Below are positions 12,474 through 24,220 of a stretch of DNA of 64,000 nucleotides, piece after piece. Position 1 is the first letter of the stretch. Each line of letters starts with the position of its first letter. Source of the DNA: Colocasia esculenta (Eukaryota; Streptophyta; Magnoliopsida; Alismatales; Araceae); NCBI GenBank assembly GCA_014218235.1, contig CM024753.1:177668348-177732347 (forward strand), in the 5' to 3' direction. The translations under genes and the position numbers were made by a program. The notes beneath the pieces were generated by a model, which had not been told where the DNA came from, made no database searches, and saw nothing but the letters and a program-made list of their open reading frames with translations.

Positions 12474-13960
12474 TTGATCCATGATGGTTGTGTAGCATAT
12501 CTTTCTTCTGTTTGTACATCTGAGCCTGTCGGGCTGTCAGTTTTTGATATACTTGCCGTGTGTGAGTTTTTTGACATTTTTCCGGAGGACCTACCTGGGT
12601 TACAGCCTGAGCGGAAGGTAGACTTCTCCATTGAGCATTTGTTGGAGACGATGCCTTTGTATAGGGCACCGTACCGGATGGCTCCGGCTGAGTTGTGCTA
12701 GTTGAAGTGCCAATTGCTTGAGTTGCTTGAGCATAGTTTCATTCGTCCGAGCCGTTCGCCATGGGGAGCACCAATGTTGTTCGTGAGGAAGAAGGATGAG
12801 AGCTTGCAGTTGTGCATCGATTACACGCAGTTGAACCAGGTCACAGTGAAGAACAAGTATCCATTGCCCAGGATCGATGATTTGTTTGATCAGTTGTAGT
12901 TAGGCATAATGTTTTTGAAGATTGACTTGAGATCAGGGTACTTCCAGTTGAGGATCAGAGAGTCAGATATTGGCATGATAGCTTTTCGTACGAGGTACGG
13001 TCACTTTGAGTTCGTCGTGAAGCCGTTTGGGCTCATAAATGCACCCGTAGCTTTTATGGATATGAAGCACAGAGTGTTCAGTGAGTACTTGGACAGGTTT
13101 GTGGTCATCTTTGTAGATGACATTTTGGTCTACTCGACTTCTGAAGAGGAGCACGAGGAGCATCTGAGGATTGTGTTGGAGACGTTGCAGAGTCACCAAC
13201 TTTATGCCAAGTTCGACAAGTGCGAATTTTGGCTGAGGGAGGTGCACTTTCTCAGACACGTGATCTCATGTTCTGGTGTGGCAGTGGATCCTGCCAAGGT
13301 TGAGGCAGGTTGTCTTGGGAGCAGCCCACTCACAGTGTCAAAGGTTAGCAGCTTTTTAGGTTTGGCAGGCTACTATAGAAGGTTTATCTAGGACTTTCCA
13401 AGATAGCAGAGCTGTTGACCAGATGACTAGACTCGAGACCAGGTTTTTTTGGACAGAGGACTGCGAGCGGGGTTTCCAAGAGCTTAAGGAGAGGTTGACT
13501 TCAGCGCCATTGTTGGTCTTACCATCAGGCAGCAGAGGTTTTGTAGTGTACATCGACATTTCGAGCTCAGGTTTGGGTGCTGTGTTGATGCAGCATGGTG
13601 GGGTCGTCGCTTATGCTTCTAGGCAGTTGAAGAAGCATGAGGAGAACTACCCTACCCACGACTTAGAGTTGGCAGCTGTGGTGTTTGCTCTGATGTTGTG
13701 GAGGCACTACTTGTACGATGAAGCGTTTGAGACCTTTACAGATCACCAGAGCTTACAGTACATCTTCACTTAGAAGGATTTGAACCTGAGGCAACAAAGA
13801 TGGATGGAGTACTTGAAGAACTATGATCTTACCCTCTCCTATCACTCGGGAAGGGCTAACGTTGTGGCGGACGCCTTGAGCAGACGAGTTCGTCTGCACT
13901 AGTTGATGGTCAGGGAGTGGAGGTTGTTTAAGGACCTTGCTCAGGGAGTTTTCTGTCCTT
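12474..13960 (+). pseudogene. Element A reverse transcriptase and RNase H (broken)
   Basis: RT landmarks in order: FFDIFPEDLPGL (12,569), SPWGAPMLFVRKKD, LCIDYTQLNQVTVKNKYPLP, FLKIDLRSGYFQLRI, the catalytic FVDD box at 13,110-13,121, and FLGLAGYYRRFI. RNase H follows from about 13,423 (RGFVVYIDISSSGLGAVL, YASRQLKKHEENYPTHDLEL, WRHYLYDEAFETFTDHQSL, ADALSRR). RT copies the RNA genome and RNase H removes it. TAG stops lie at 12,699, 12,897, 13,389, 13,771 and about 13,900, each at a position that is usually Gln. A frameshift lies between 13,390 and 13,423. Confidence 0.9.
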
Positions 13961-14063
13961 CGAGGCATAGAGAGCATGTTGTGATGACCAGCTTGTCAGT
14001 TCATCCATCCATGTACCGTCGATTTTTGGAGGCATAGCAGGCAGATTCAGAGTTAGTTGATGT

Positions 14064-15139
14064 TTGCAGATGCCAGAGGTTGAGCTAGATGAGGACAGTG
14101 AGGTCACGTTTAGAGGTAGATTGTACGTTCCTTGTGATGCGCGTCAGGCGCTATTGGCAGAGGCTCACAGGTTGAGGTATGTTATTCATCCTGGTTCCAC
14201 CATGATGTATCATAACCTGAAGAGGTTCTTCTGGTGGCCTGGGATGAAGAGGAGCATGGCAGAGTTTGTTGCTCATTGCCTTACCTATTAGCAGAGGAAG
14301 GCAGAGCATCAGTGCCCTGGTGGTGAGGTACAATCGTTGCCCATTCCTGAGCGAAAGTGGGACGACATCACCATAGACTTTGTGGTTGGTTTACCCCGTT
14401 CTCCGCAGAGGCATGATGGCATTTGGGTGATTGTGGACATGTTGACCAAGTCAGCGCACTTTCTTCCAGTCAAGATTTTCTGGTCAGTGGACTGGTATGC
14501 CAGATTGTACGTGGACTGAGTTGTTTCGTTGCAAGGAACCCCAGTTTCTATTATTTTTGACAGAGATCTGAGGTTCACTTCAGGATTTTGGTGCAGTTTG
14601 TAGAGGGCTCTTGGCAAAGAGTTGAGGTTGAGTTCGGCGTACCACCCGCAGACAGATGGCTAGTCGGAGAGGACTATTTAGACCCTGGAGGACATGCTGA
14701 GAGCGTGTTGTTTGGACTGGGATGGTACGTGGGAGTTGCACCTTCTGATGGTAGAGTTTGCGTATAACAACAACTATCACTCTAGTAATGGAATGGCACC
14801 ATACGAGGCTTTGTATGGTCGGCTGTGCAGGACACCACTTCACTAGTTCGAGGTGGGTGAGAGGCAACTCTTGGGGCCAGAGATGGTGCAGTAGTGTGTT
14901 GATACAGTCAGTTTAGTCAGGCAGGGACTGCAGGTAGCACATAGCAGGCAGAAGAGTTATGCAGATGATCATAGGAGGCCGTAACAATTCGAGGCAGGTG
15001 ACCTTGTGTTCTTACGGGTCTCGCCGACCAAGGGTGTTATGAGATTTGTTAAGAGGGGAAAACTTAGTTCAAGGTATATTGGGCATTTTCCCATCTTGGA
15101 GAGGATCGGCGAGGTCGCGTACATGTTGAATCTCTCGAC
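14064..15139 (+). pseudogene. Element A integrase, N-terminal, core and GPF/GTF part (broken)
   Basis: A zinc-binding HHCC-like region spans about 14,160-14,310 (HPGSTMMYHNLKR, FVAHCLTY). Its last Cys reads Tyr and is followed by a TAG. The DDE core shows IDFVVGLP, IWVIVDMLTKSAHFLPV, FDRDLRFTS and a YHPQTDG block with its Glu. A GPF/GTF-type region follows (YADDHRRP, GDLVFLRVSP, YIGHFPILERIGEVAY). Integrase inserts the cDNA into chromosomes. Stops lie at 14,289 and 14,517 and further on, with frameshifts near 14,060. The frame is cut at 15,139-15,144 by the solo LTR and resumes at 18,922. Confidence 0.85.
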
Positions 15140-16376
15140 AGAGTTGTGTCGTCCTACTCATATACTATTTTTAGAGGTGACATAAAGATCAAGATAATAC
15201 AAGCAGGGACGGTCTTGCATATACGTAGAAAGTTGTAGCAGAATAATATATTACATGTGCTGATAGTTTAGAGTTAAAATATACAACAACTTAAGTGACA
15301 GAGTCTAAAAAGAAGTAAGGTTTGCTAATTTATGGATCACTCGGTGCACAATCCCTTGGTGAGTCAGACCCATCTGAGATGCCTGAAAGGAAAGTAGGAT
15401 TTATGAGCAATTGTGCTTAGTAGGAAATTGCCATTTATAATAACAATAAGTCGGACAGTAGTAGGAAAGGAACAATAAGTATATCAGTCAATAAGAGGAT
15501 GCAAAAAATATATTGAAGTACAGTTCAATGAAGATATCATAAAAGAATTTGCCCGGAACTAAACAGTAAAGAAATTCATGTCATAATACAGTTTATGGAA
15601 ATGTAAACTAAATTTAGCAGTAGATGGTGTTATGCCAAACACCCAGTAGATCCATTCTCGACATGTACGATTCGAATTGACCGATTCAGTGGTCGAGTTC
15701 GGATGCTCCTCCCGGGACTGGATAGGCCCCATTGCACAAGCATTGGTCTAGCAGAGTCCGAAGACCCAAGGTGTCACCATTTCTATTTGATCAGTCTTTT
15801 AATATAGTTCGGGCAGATCTCGAAGTGACATTAATATTAAAGCAAGTTCAATGTGAGAGTACAGTGATAGCAAGCCAAAGTAAGGCTAGCTAGTTAGGTT
15901 GGTCCAAGTTTAAATAATATAAAGCTATATAAGAAATCTTGGAAAGAAGCAAGTTGGAACAACATGTATAAACTCAAGAGGAAATCAGTTGACCCGAAGG
16001 GTAGGGCATGTTTGACTTCTGTTTAAGTAGGAGAGGGACTCCTTGGAGAAGTCATATGCATGTTTATCATTTGTCGCCGGACTTTGGATTTCTAACATTC
16101 TACTAGGTTTATTTGAATTATGAGACTTTCAGGTAGGCCAAATTATGAGAGATTAGAAAGACGCTATTTTGATGGAATCACCAAAATCACGATTTTCTTC
16201 TTCGATAGGAGAGTTGACTTTTTATTTGTAAGAGATATAATTTTTCTGATATTTTTATTAGATTCAAATGGGGGGTACTTTTTTATTTACATAATGTAAA
16301 TAAGGTATGATTTTCAATTTCGCATGATTCCTACTGACACCTATGGAAGAAGCAGTCTTGTCTGAAAAAACATAAG

Positions 16377-16830
16377 GTCGGTCGACCAGAATGGCAAGGT
16401 CTGTCGACCGACCTAGCCAGTTTTGATTTCTGGGTTCTGACTGTAAAATTGGTCGACCATAATGGCAGGGTTGGTCGACCGACCTAGGCAGTTCTAGTTT
16501 CTGGGTTGGACTTAGGATCGGTTGACCAGAAAGACAAAGTCGATCGATCGGACTGGTGATATCAGTCGACCGATCTCTGGTTTCAGTTGACCGATTACGG
16601 TAAAAACCAGATTTGTACAGACGCGAATCGCACCACTTTTTCGGGCTTGGGATTGGAAATAAATGAGCAGGAATAAAAGAGCAAGGACTATACTATAATT
16701 GTACATGGTTTTTCAAGAAAGTGGGAGGCTATAAGCCCCCCATCTCTCTTCTTTCTCTCTCCTGGGTGGTTGAAAGAGGGGAGAGTCGGTCGACCGAATT
16801 GATCGATCGGTCGACCAATTCTAGCAGGGT
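16377..16830. repeat. Cluster of GTCGACC palindromic motifs in the solo LTR
   Basis: At least ten copies or near-copies of GGTCGACC/GTCGACCGA occur, some paired about 20 bp apart around 'aatggcaaggt'. The phrase 'tttctgggtt' also repeats between them (about 16,427 and 16,498). The motif is self-complementary, so each copy could pair with any other. Confidence 0.8.
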
Positions 16831-17252
16831 AATTTTTTTTTTTGGCTCAACAATGGTGAGTGGAGAATGGAGGGGAATGTTTGATGGCTAAGACTAATGC
16901 ACAAAGGTCTCCTCCACCATGGGCAACACTTAGAAGAGTGGCAAGCAAAGAAAAGAAGAAGGCAAGAGTTCTACCTTAGCCAGGAGAGAAGTGGGAATAA
17001 GAACAGAGCTTCCGGAGCTCCTTCCTTCATCTTCTTCCTTAGGCTTCAGTGGAAGCAGCAGCAGACAAAGCAGTATCAGTAGTAGTAGACGAAGCAGTAG
17101 TAGCAACAACAGACAAAGCAGTAGCAGCAGTAGTGGACGATGGTGGGATAAGGATTACTGGGGGGGGGGGGACATTTATATGTAGAGTTTATCTTCGAAG
17201 TGGAAGAAGGCATGCATGAAATCGTGGGCGATGGGGGTGCAATCGCGGGGAA

Positions 17253-18567
17253 TAGGGGTGTAAACGAGCCGATACGTTCGACGAACAACTCGGAACTCGA
17301 CTCGATACAAACTCGATTCGACTCGTTTATTAAATAAACGAGCCGAGTTTGAACAAAAAAAAAGCTCGGTTCATAAACGAGCCGAGTCTGAACACATGAG
17401 AACTCGACTCGATTATGCTCGTGAACAACTCTTTTAATTATTCGTTAAGAGTTCGATTAAATACTCGTTAAAAACTTTTTAAAATACTCATTAATAATTT
17501 GTTTAAATATGTGTTATTAAAATATATAATATTTTGATAGAGTTATTATTGAAATATGAATTATTTATGGGGACTTAAATATAAAAGACTAAATGTTAAA
17601 GGGTGCGTACACAAATCATATAAATAAAGTATATAGAGAAAATCTGATTTCAATGAAACCAACACAATAAGGGCATATGTATAAAATGTGATTTCTCAGG
17701 GTTAGCAGGCACTGCCTGCTCATCTTCTTCCTTCGGACGCCGCCTGTGCAGTTGCGACTCGGCATGGGCCACGCGGCCAAGGGGACCTACCGTCAGCAGC
17801 CGGAGTCCTTGGAGACCACGACGGACCTCCCGCTGGTGCCGGACGGAGCTCCCAAGGGTGGTGTTGGCGGCCCAAGGGTGGCGGCGGCGACCCGGCATGG
17901 GCCACGCGGCCAAGGGGACCTTCCGCCGGTGCCACGACGGACCTCCCGCAGTGGCCCTCCCCGGGACCCCGACGGTGCCGGACCATCCGCGGTGCCCAAC
18001 GTGGTGTTCTTCGGCCTCCCCACCTGCCGCCCACCCCGCCCACCCGAGCACCGGCCGCTCCACTTCGCTTGGTCTTGCGTTCTCCTTAATCCCATATCGG
18101 TTACACCTTTTTCCTGGCGGACTTGAGCTTTTAGAAAAGGGAGTCCGCAACCCTCACAACCTGTGGCTCTCCAGCCATTAATAAATAAAAAAAATTGTCT
18201 CTGGGCTTCAGTTGAACCCTTTCAAAAAAAATAAAATAAAAATTATTTAAATATTAAATATTAAATTTTAAGTTTGATTTTGAGTTTGAAAACTCGAGTT
18301 CGTTAAAAAATAAAAATTATTTAAATATTAAATTTTAAGTTTGATTTTGAGTTTAAAAACTCGAGTACGAACTCGTTTACGAGCTCGACTACGTAAATGA
18401 GTGTTCATCGAGTCGAGTTTGAGCTCCAAAAATTGAAAACGAGTCGAGTTCGAACACGATTGAAGAAGCTCGACGAGTTTCGAGCTGAGTTCGAGCTCGA
18501 CAAAAGTAAACGAGTTCGAATTCGAATAGAGGATAACTCGGTTCGACTCGGATCGTTTACACCCCTA
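17253..18567. mobile_element. hAT-type non-autonomous element (MITE-like) with captured GC-rich sequence
   Basis: The terminal inverted repeats begin TAGGGGTGTAAACGA at 17,253 and end with its complement at 18,567. The subterminal parts are rich in ACTCGA/TCGAGT motifs on both sides. Flanking 8-bp copies GCGGGGAA (17,245-17,252) and GCCGGGAA (18,568-18,575) differ at one base, consistent with an 8-bp hAT target duplication. No transposase is encoded. The centre (about 17,715-18,175) is a GC-rich insert unlike the AT-rich arms. Confidence 0.7.
17715..18175. other. GC-rich insert inside the hAT-type element, origin unknown
   Basis: Strongly GC-rich DNA sits between AT-rich arms. A block of about 25 bp around 'catgggccacgcggccaag' occurs twice, at about 17,764 and 17,895. 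The sequence near 18,090 (ATCCCATATCGGTTA) resembles the TCCCACATCGG element found upstream of plant snRNA genes with one mismatch. Open frames exist on both strands, but none carries a recognised domain. It may be a captured gene or non-coding-gene fragment (inference). Confidence 0.5.
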
Positions 18568-18673
18568 GCCGGGAAGATTTCACCGGGGTTAGACACGTAG
18601 GTGGGGTTAATACGTAACCCATGTTACGTAGGGTGAACAGTGATTACCCTACGTAATCATTGTGCCATAATTC

Positions 18674-18696
18674 ATATATATATATATATATATATA
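18674..18696. repeat. (TA)n microsatellite
   Basis: An uninterrupted run of about 11 TA units lies in the solo LTR, just outside the nested MITE. Confidence 0.95.
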
Positions 18697-18926
18697 ATCC
18701 CCATATATTTCTTTAATATAATATAATTCTTTTTAAGTCTTTTTTTCTCTTGATGAATTTTATTTATTTAGGTTATTAATTTGTGTAGTCTCATGTGTGT
18801 TTAACTCGAAGGATTATTTTAGAATTGGCAGAGTGCGTTATAATTTAAACTAATTAGAACGTCAACATGTATTATACACAAATGGCCATTTATTTTTATA
18901 AATAAAAATCGAGGTGTTACAAGAGT

Positions 18927-19194
18927 TGACAATAGTACACAGTGTTTTCACATTTCGCAGCTGAGGAGGTACATTGCAGACCCGTCACATGTGTTGGACT
19001 ACTCACATATTGAGGTTGCACCAGATTTGTCAGTGCCAGAGTACCCAGTCAGAGTTGTGGACCGCAGAGTGCAGCAGTTGCGCAGGAGGCTGATTTCGCT
19101 CGTCAAGGTTGTTTTGGAGAACCGCGTGGGTGGCAAGGTTACTTGGGAGCGTGAGGACGAGATGAGAGAGCAGTTTCCATACCTGTTTGAGTGA
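18927..19194 (+). pseudogene. Element A integrase C-terminus and chromodomain-like tail
   Basis: The A coding frame resumes right after the solo LTR's target duplication. It reads LRRYIADPSHVLDY, VPEYPVRVVDRRVQQLRRR, LVKVVLENRVGGKVTWEREDE and FPYLFE, then stops at 19,192. The pattern (D-R-x-Q-x-L-R, VKV, TWE-x-E-DEM, YP-LF) is the C-terminal segment after GPF/GTF in Tekay/Del-like chromoviruses, thought to guide integration to chromatin. One TAG lies near 18,960. The last ~67 codons are intact. Confidence 0.8.
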
Positions 19195-19268
19195 TTGGTA
19201 TGTAGTTTTTCTTTACTACTTTCCTTTTCGGAGACCGAGTTTCTTCGATTTCGAGGACGAAATCTCTT

Positions 19269-19281
19269 AAGGGGGGAAGGA
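19269..19281 (+). other. Element A polypurine tract
   Basis: AAGGGGGGAAGGA directly precedes the 3' LTR. It is preceded by the family-typical 'gaggacgaaatctctt'. It primes plus-strand DNA synthesis. Confidence 0.9.
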
Positions 19282-19613
19282 TGTAAGATCTGGCTCTCTT
19301 AGGCCTTGGCCCCATCCCCAGGGTCGCGATGGACTTGCTGGTCGCGACATTGTCGCGCCAGAAGAGTCGGTCACGACATGCTTCTTGTCACGGCACCCCT
19401 GTCCGTCACGTTAAGGTGGCAATGGAGGTGGGTGACGCATCCTTGTTGCGGTGTCTGGAGGCGATGCGACTTCGTTTCTGACCATTCTGATGCTTGTCCT
19501 TCTTGTTAGAGTGGCCTTATCGAGTTTCAGGGCGCGTACAGCGTTGACATAGCATGGTAGGCTGTCGCATTATGATTTGACTAATCTTTGGTTTGACCAC
19601 TTTTAGGGTCGCG
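19282..19613 (+). mobile_element. Element A: 3' LTR, left part
   Basis: It starts TGTAAGATCTGGC after the polypurine tract and runs 332 bp to the insertion of element B. Its last five bases TCGCG (19,609-19,613) are B's target site. It contains several GTCGCGAC-type motifs at 19,322-19,405. The LTR continues at 33,145. Confidence 0.9.
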
Positions 19614-22600
19614 TGTAGCAACTCTGAATTTTTAAATTTTGATAAATGATATTAAATTAGAATACACAAGAATAAAATCGGATTCAATTAAAACCCATTA
19701 AGCCAAATTAGGAAATGGGTTACACTAAAGGTCCATACATGAATTAATGGGCCTAAAAGGGAAGAGCCCAAGTTGGATGGGAGATAATTAAGTGTAAATT
19801 TGTACCTAAATATTAATAAATAGAAAAGGGTTAAGATAATTATTAATTAGCCCATATTTATCCTAAAAAGGAGTCCTAGACCTACCCAAACCCTTTGCCC
19901 ACGAAATTAGAGTTCTCCTCAATCCTATTAGATGGATAAAGGCAAGAAAATAGGGAGATAAATATGAAATTTCGTAGCTAAAGGAGAGGGAAGAGTTTTA
20001 AGTGTTTAGGAGTCTTACAACCCACAAATACTCTCTCAAATTCGTGCCAACCCAACCCTATACCACTTCTGAAGCTTGGAGGACGAAGAAGAGAAGGCTT
20101 GGACGTGGAGAGCAAGGAGAAGGAGGCTATGATCAAAGGAGGATTTGTCATCTTCAACATCTCCAAACCCTAGGATTTTAAAGCGTGAAAGGTAGGCAAT
20201 CTCTCAAGCAAAACCTAATTAACATCGACCATAGGTAGACCATGATCCCCTCTTGCAAAGCCCCATGTTTTCCCCAATTTTTATCATGCCAGTTGGGAGT
20301 ATTTCATGCTCCAATTTCTGTCATGAACATGTACCCGAACCAACATGTTTACCTTCAATCCATGCATACACTTGATCTCTTGCCTTGTAGTTTTTACCAT
20401 ACATACTCCATGATGTTAGGGTCCGAATGATCCTATTTTCCTCAATTTTTATCATGTAACATCTTCGAATTAAATCGGATTCCATCACTGTGTATGATTT
20501 TAGGTCACTGAAATGTAACCTAATCAAAGCATGTCCATACCATGCCTATTTTCTAATTATTCATTTTTTTTGATACATTTGTATGTCTACTTTCGTTTAA
20601 AACTAGTTTCATGATTTTTGGATATGTATACGATTTTATATCTATTTTTAAAGTGTATTGTGTCAAGCCTTTGGTTGCATGGACCGCAACCCAAGGAGAC
20701 CTGACCCACTGCTAGGGATCGGGCCGAGGTCCTGAGAATGTGACGACTTGATAGGTCGCGTTCTCAATCAGGTCGCAACAAGGACCCACGTCGCGTTCTT
20801 AACATGATAGGATTCTGCGTCGCGATCTCCTCGTCTGGTCAGCCCGACCTGAACACGCCACCTCAACCTGTCGCGACGAGCACTTCGTCATCGCGTCGGC
20901 TTCTCAGCTGGAACCATAACGTGTCGGCTTGACACATCACAACCTAAAAGTGGCAGTCAAACCCGTCGCGACCTTATCAGCCAGCGCATCGGCCAGCCCT
21001 GTCGCGACCTGAACGCGACGCCAGCCGACATCGCGACCTGACTGATTGTAACCAGAACCCTAATTTCCATGCAAACCATTGTTAATCATGCCATTTAATC
21101 ACTGTTTAACCCTTAAATGGTATTGTTATGAACAGTAACGACCTGTTTAACAATGATGGATAATATTCACATGATTTTCCATTAAATAAAAGCTATGTGC
21201 ACAACTATCTCTTGCTATGATGATTATCTTACACATGCACACACTATACATAAATGTTTGCCATGAAACCTTATCAATTTACTCAATAATATATCTAGTA
21301 ATTAAGTGTAATTATTCATATAAATTTTCTATTTATTTTAATGAACTTGTCTTCATTTTATTCACGTGATTTATCATTGCTATTGCGTCCCTCTGCCTTC
21401 GAGCACTCAAGGCATGATGAACAATTGTTATATATACACTTCTATCTTGGCTTGGATGACCTCTCCATTGGGAATACCCCTGACAGGACCAGGAACTCCT
21501 TGTCAAGGCCTCCGTAAGTCTCCTTGGCTTTGGAGGACGTCCATTGCCGACGAGCGAGTTGTACCATTAATATTTATTATACCCTTAGGGATCAGCATGA
21601 TCCAACGACCTTAGTTTGTTCTCTCTTACCTTGAGATCATGCCGCACTTCTGGCCTATGTTTATAGCACGACAATTGGGCAGTTGTGACTTCTACCAGAC
21701 TGCCAGCGCATGATTGTACTGTGCAACTGTTATTATCGCATGTTTATCATTGTTTTACTAATACTGCCCTAGTTCTCATCTCTTATCTCTACACTCTCAT
21801 CTGTTCACGTTCCCTCTAGACTCTCATCTATTCGTCAATTACTCTTATATATTTCTTGGTACTCTATTTGGCCATCCTTTGATTGTCTAAGATAAAAGTA
21901 TGACTATGCCAGGCAACATTATAAAGGGCCAAATCTGGTCCTAGGGGTGCACCCGAAAGGATATAACTCGCGGGGGTTTAATGATCAGGGTGTTCGGCAT
22001 GCATCCAACGCATGACTCTCAAGATTTAATCTAAGACAATCATTCATGATATATTTTACTGGAACTTGTGGTTGAAAGAATATCGACCAACACATGCTAT
22101 CGTGACTAGTGCACTGTTGTGCAACCTTACTTGCTATCTCGTTATATGGCTAATCCGTTATCATGCTTATTGTGCTATACTCTCGTGAAATGTGCTATTG
22201 TTTCTCGTTATCATGTGACATTACTCTCTGGACTATACTGATCATTCTTTCTAGTTACCCTACTTAATAAGACATTAATCACTTAAAGCATGCCTGTTTA
22301 TACGAGATAAGTCCTACTGAGTGTTATCGCTCACCCTGCGCTATTTATTTCATGTGTTTTCAGGTGAGTCTGATGGGGACTACCACACGAACGAGGAAGG
22401 GAATGAGCAGGACCAGGAGTGACCCCCTTTTACGACAACCCATGCTTTAGTAATTAGTTAGTTGATGATTACTCAGTTGTAATAGTTTGGTTTTGAATAA
22501 AGTACTCTGGGCCCTAGTTATGGCTCTGAATTAGTGATGTAATAGTGGTTTGAGATATTATTAATGAAGTTGGATTTCAATTGGCGTTATTCCAATTTGT

Positions 22601-22684
22601 GCAAATGGTTAGATGTCTATTTCTCGCTCTATACTATTTATATAACTGTATTATCGCTCCGATATTTCACGTCGGGGAGTTACA
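19614..22684 (+). mobile_element. Element B: 5' LTR
   Basis: A 3,071-bp LTR with TG...CA ends. It carries a cluster of GTCGCGACC-type motifs at 20,745-21,040. The block 'ctgagtgttatcgctcaccctgcgc...tcaggtgagtctgatgg' (22,318-22,370) resembles a transcribed leader with splice-like signals seen in related LTRs. Confidence 0.92.
20745..21040. repeat. GTCGCGACC-type motif cluster in element B's 5' LTR
   Basis: About ten copies or near-copies of (G)GTCGCGA/TCGCGACC lie in 300 bp, alternating on both strands. The 3' LTR carries the same block at 28,440-28,760, with several copies changed by C-to-T or G-to-A at CpG. Confidence 0.8.
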
Positions 22685-22690
22685 GTTTTG

Positions 22691-22702
22691 TGGTATCAGA
22701 GC
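22691..22702 (+). other. Element B primer-binding site (initiator-Met tRNA)
   Basis: TGGTATCAGAGC lies six bases after the LTR end. Confidence 0.95.
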
Positions 22703-22893
22703 CTAGGTTGTTCTTAAGTATAAGATGATCTAGGTTTGACATGCCTCGACTAAGAGTCTAATTCCATACCTATGTGAGAGATGGTTAGAGCCATAGGTAA
22801 TAAGTTAAAATAAACTCACACACGCATAAACTTAGTGCAACCTCAATATCTTACATTAAAATCTTTCTTTTGAAGGAACTTAAGACATTAGTG

Positions 22894-23848
22894 ATGGCAG
22901 CAGAGCGTACACAACTCCGAGACATGCAACAAACTATTTAGAAGCTCACTCGAGTACTACTTCAAGCTGCTGGAGGAGGTGGCAATCGTGGAGCTGGAGA
23001 TTTGCATAGGAATTTTCGAAACATGAACCTGCCTCGTTTCAGTGGGACAACTGACCTCGATGAGGCAGAAAACTAGCTGAAGGAGATAGAACGCATTTTC
23101 GTGTTATGCAATGCGTCGACGACGATAAGTTGCTATTGGCTACATTCCAACTCGAAAGGGACGCCGGTGCGTGGTGGAAGTCCGTTGAGGCCACACGGGC
23201 AGATGCACAGTTTACATGGGATGAGTTTAAGGAGCATTTCAACTCCAAATATTTTTTGAAAGAGTCCAGGAGAGGAAAGCCTCCGAATTTGCTGCACTAA
23301 AGCAAAGAAACCTCTCAGTTTGCGAGTATGAAGCTCAGTTCTCACAGTTGGCACGATATGCCAATCACCTTATCTGCACCATGAAAATGAAGGCGAGATG
23401 GTTTCTCAATGGGCTCATGCCCTCTTATATCACTCAACTTGCACCCTTGGACATTCAGACTTATGCTGATGTAGTCAAGAAGGCCCAGTTGCTAGAGGAT
23501 GCGACTGATCTTACGGATCGCATCAAGGGCAGGATTGTCAAGAAGGAACAAGCATCAGGCTCCTCAAGCAAGCCCACCAATGGCAAGAAGCGGCCTTTCA
23601 ACAGCACTGGAGGGCCGAATCAGGAAAGGAAGCCCAAGATCGCTACACCCTCAAACACCAACAAGACCTACTGCGAGCATTGTAACAAACCTGGTCACAC
23701 TGCCAATGAATGCTGGAGGAAAGCGGGCGCATGCCTATGCTGCAGAAATTGCAATCACCACATTTCCGAGTGCCCAGTCTTGAAGGAGCAGGAAAAGGAG
23801 AAGCACCCGAATGGGCAAAAGAAGCCTGGCCGACTGCAAGCCCTATAG
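22894..23848 (+). pseudogene. Element B gag (broken)
   Basis: ATG at 22,894 opens MAAERTQLRDMQQTI followed by a TAG at a usual Gln. The core gag domain is seen in LPRFSGTTDLDEAEN, LLLATFQLERDAGAWWKSV, FKEHFNSKYF, EYEAQFSQLARYA and LAPLDIQTYADVVKKAQ. Two zinc knuckle-like Cys/His clusters lie at about 23,670-23,775 (YCEHCNKPGHTANECW, CRNCNHHISECP). One-base frameshifts lie near 23,103 and 23,275. Stops fall at 22,939 and 23,072, and the last frame ends with TAG at 23,846. It encodes the particle protein in intact relatives. Confidence 0.88.
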
Positions 23849-23851
23849 AAA

Positions 23852-24220
23852 GTGGAAACCACCGAGGAGGGTGGAGTCGTGGAAGGTACTTTACCTGTCT
23901 TTTCTCAATCAACATTTGTTTTGTTTGATACTGACGCTACACATTCGTTCATATCACAAGCATTTGCTGATACCTTAAATGTTAAACCCGCATCTATGGG
24001 TTTTGAATTGCCTATCACAATACCACTGGAGGAGAAAGTCCAACTGAGCAAATATTTTCTATTAGCTGATGTAAAGATTGGTGAACTCAATTTAAGAGCC
24101 GACCTGGTCTGTATGCCCATGGAAGACTATGATGTTATATTGGGAGCCGATTGACTATCCACTTATGGGGCCATTATTGATTGTAGAAGAGGAAAAATTT
24201 TCTTTAGTGAATTCCCTAAG
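23852..24220 (+). pseudogene. Element B aspartic protease (broken)
   Basis: It continues from gag without a spacer. FVLFDTDATHSFIS at about 23,915 is the active-site loop, but the D-T-G triad reads D-T-D. A stop occurs right after YDVILGAD (24,152), at the position of the usual Trp of the GMDWL block. Both changes would abolish activity. Confidence 0.85.

Larger units (their letters stand above)
15145..18921 (-). mobile_element. Solo LTR inserted in element A's integrase region
   Basis: Read on the minus strand it starts TGTAACACCTCG and ends GGACGACACA. Perfect 5-bp target duplications AGAGT flank it at 15,140-15,144 and 18,922-18,926. Splicing it out restores continuity of A's integrase C-terminus (ELTIVHSVF). 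It is about 3.8 kb including a nested MITE, or about 2.45 kb without it. No PBS, polypurine tract or coding domain is seen, so it is a solo LTR. It holds a cluster of GGTCGACC-type palindromes (16,377-16,600 and 16,785-16,830) and a CAG/AGT-rich simple tract (17,050-17,145). Confidence 0.88.

Noticed and set aside
17650..18181. Overlapping open frames on both strands in the GC-rich MITE insert
   Set aside because: Pro/Gly/Arg-rich frames without a domain. They are recorded only as a captured fragment.
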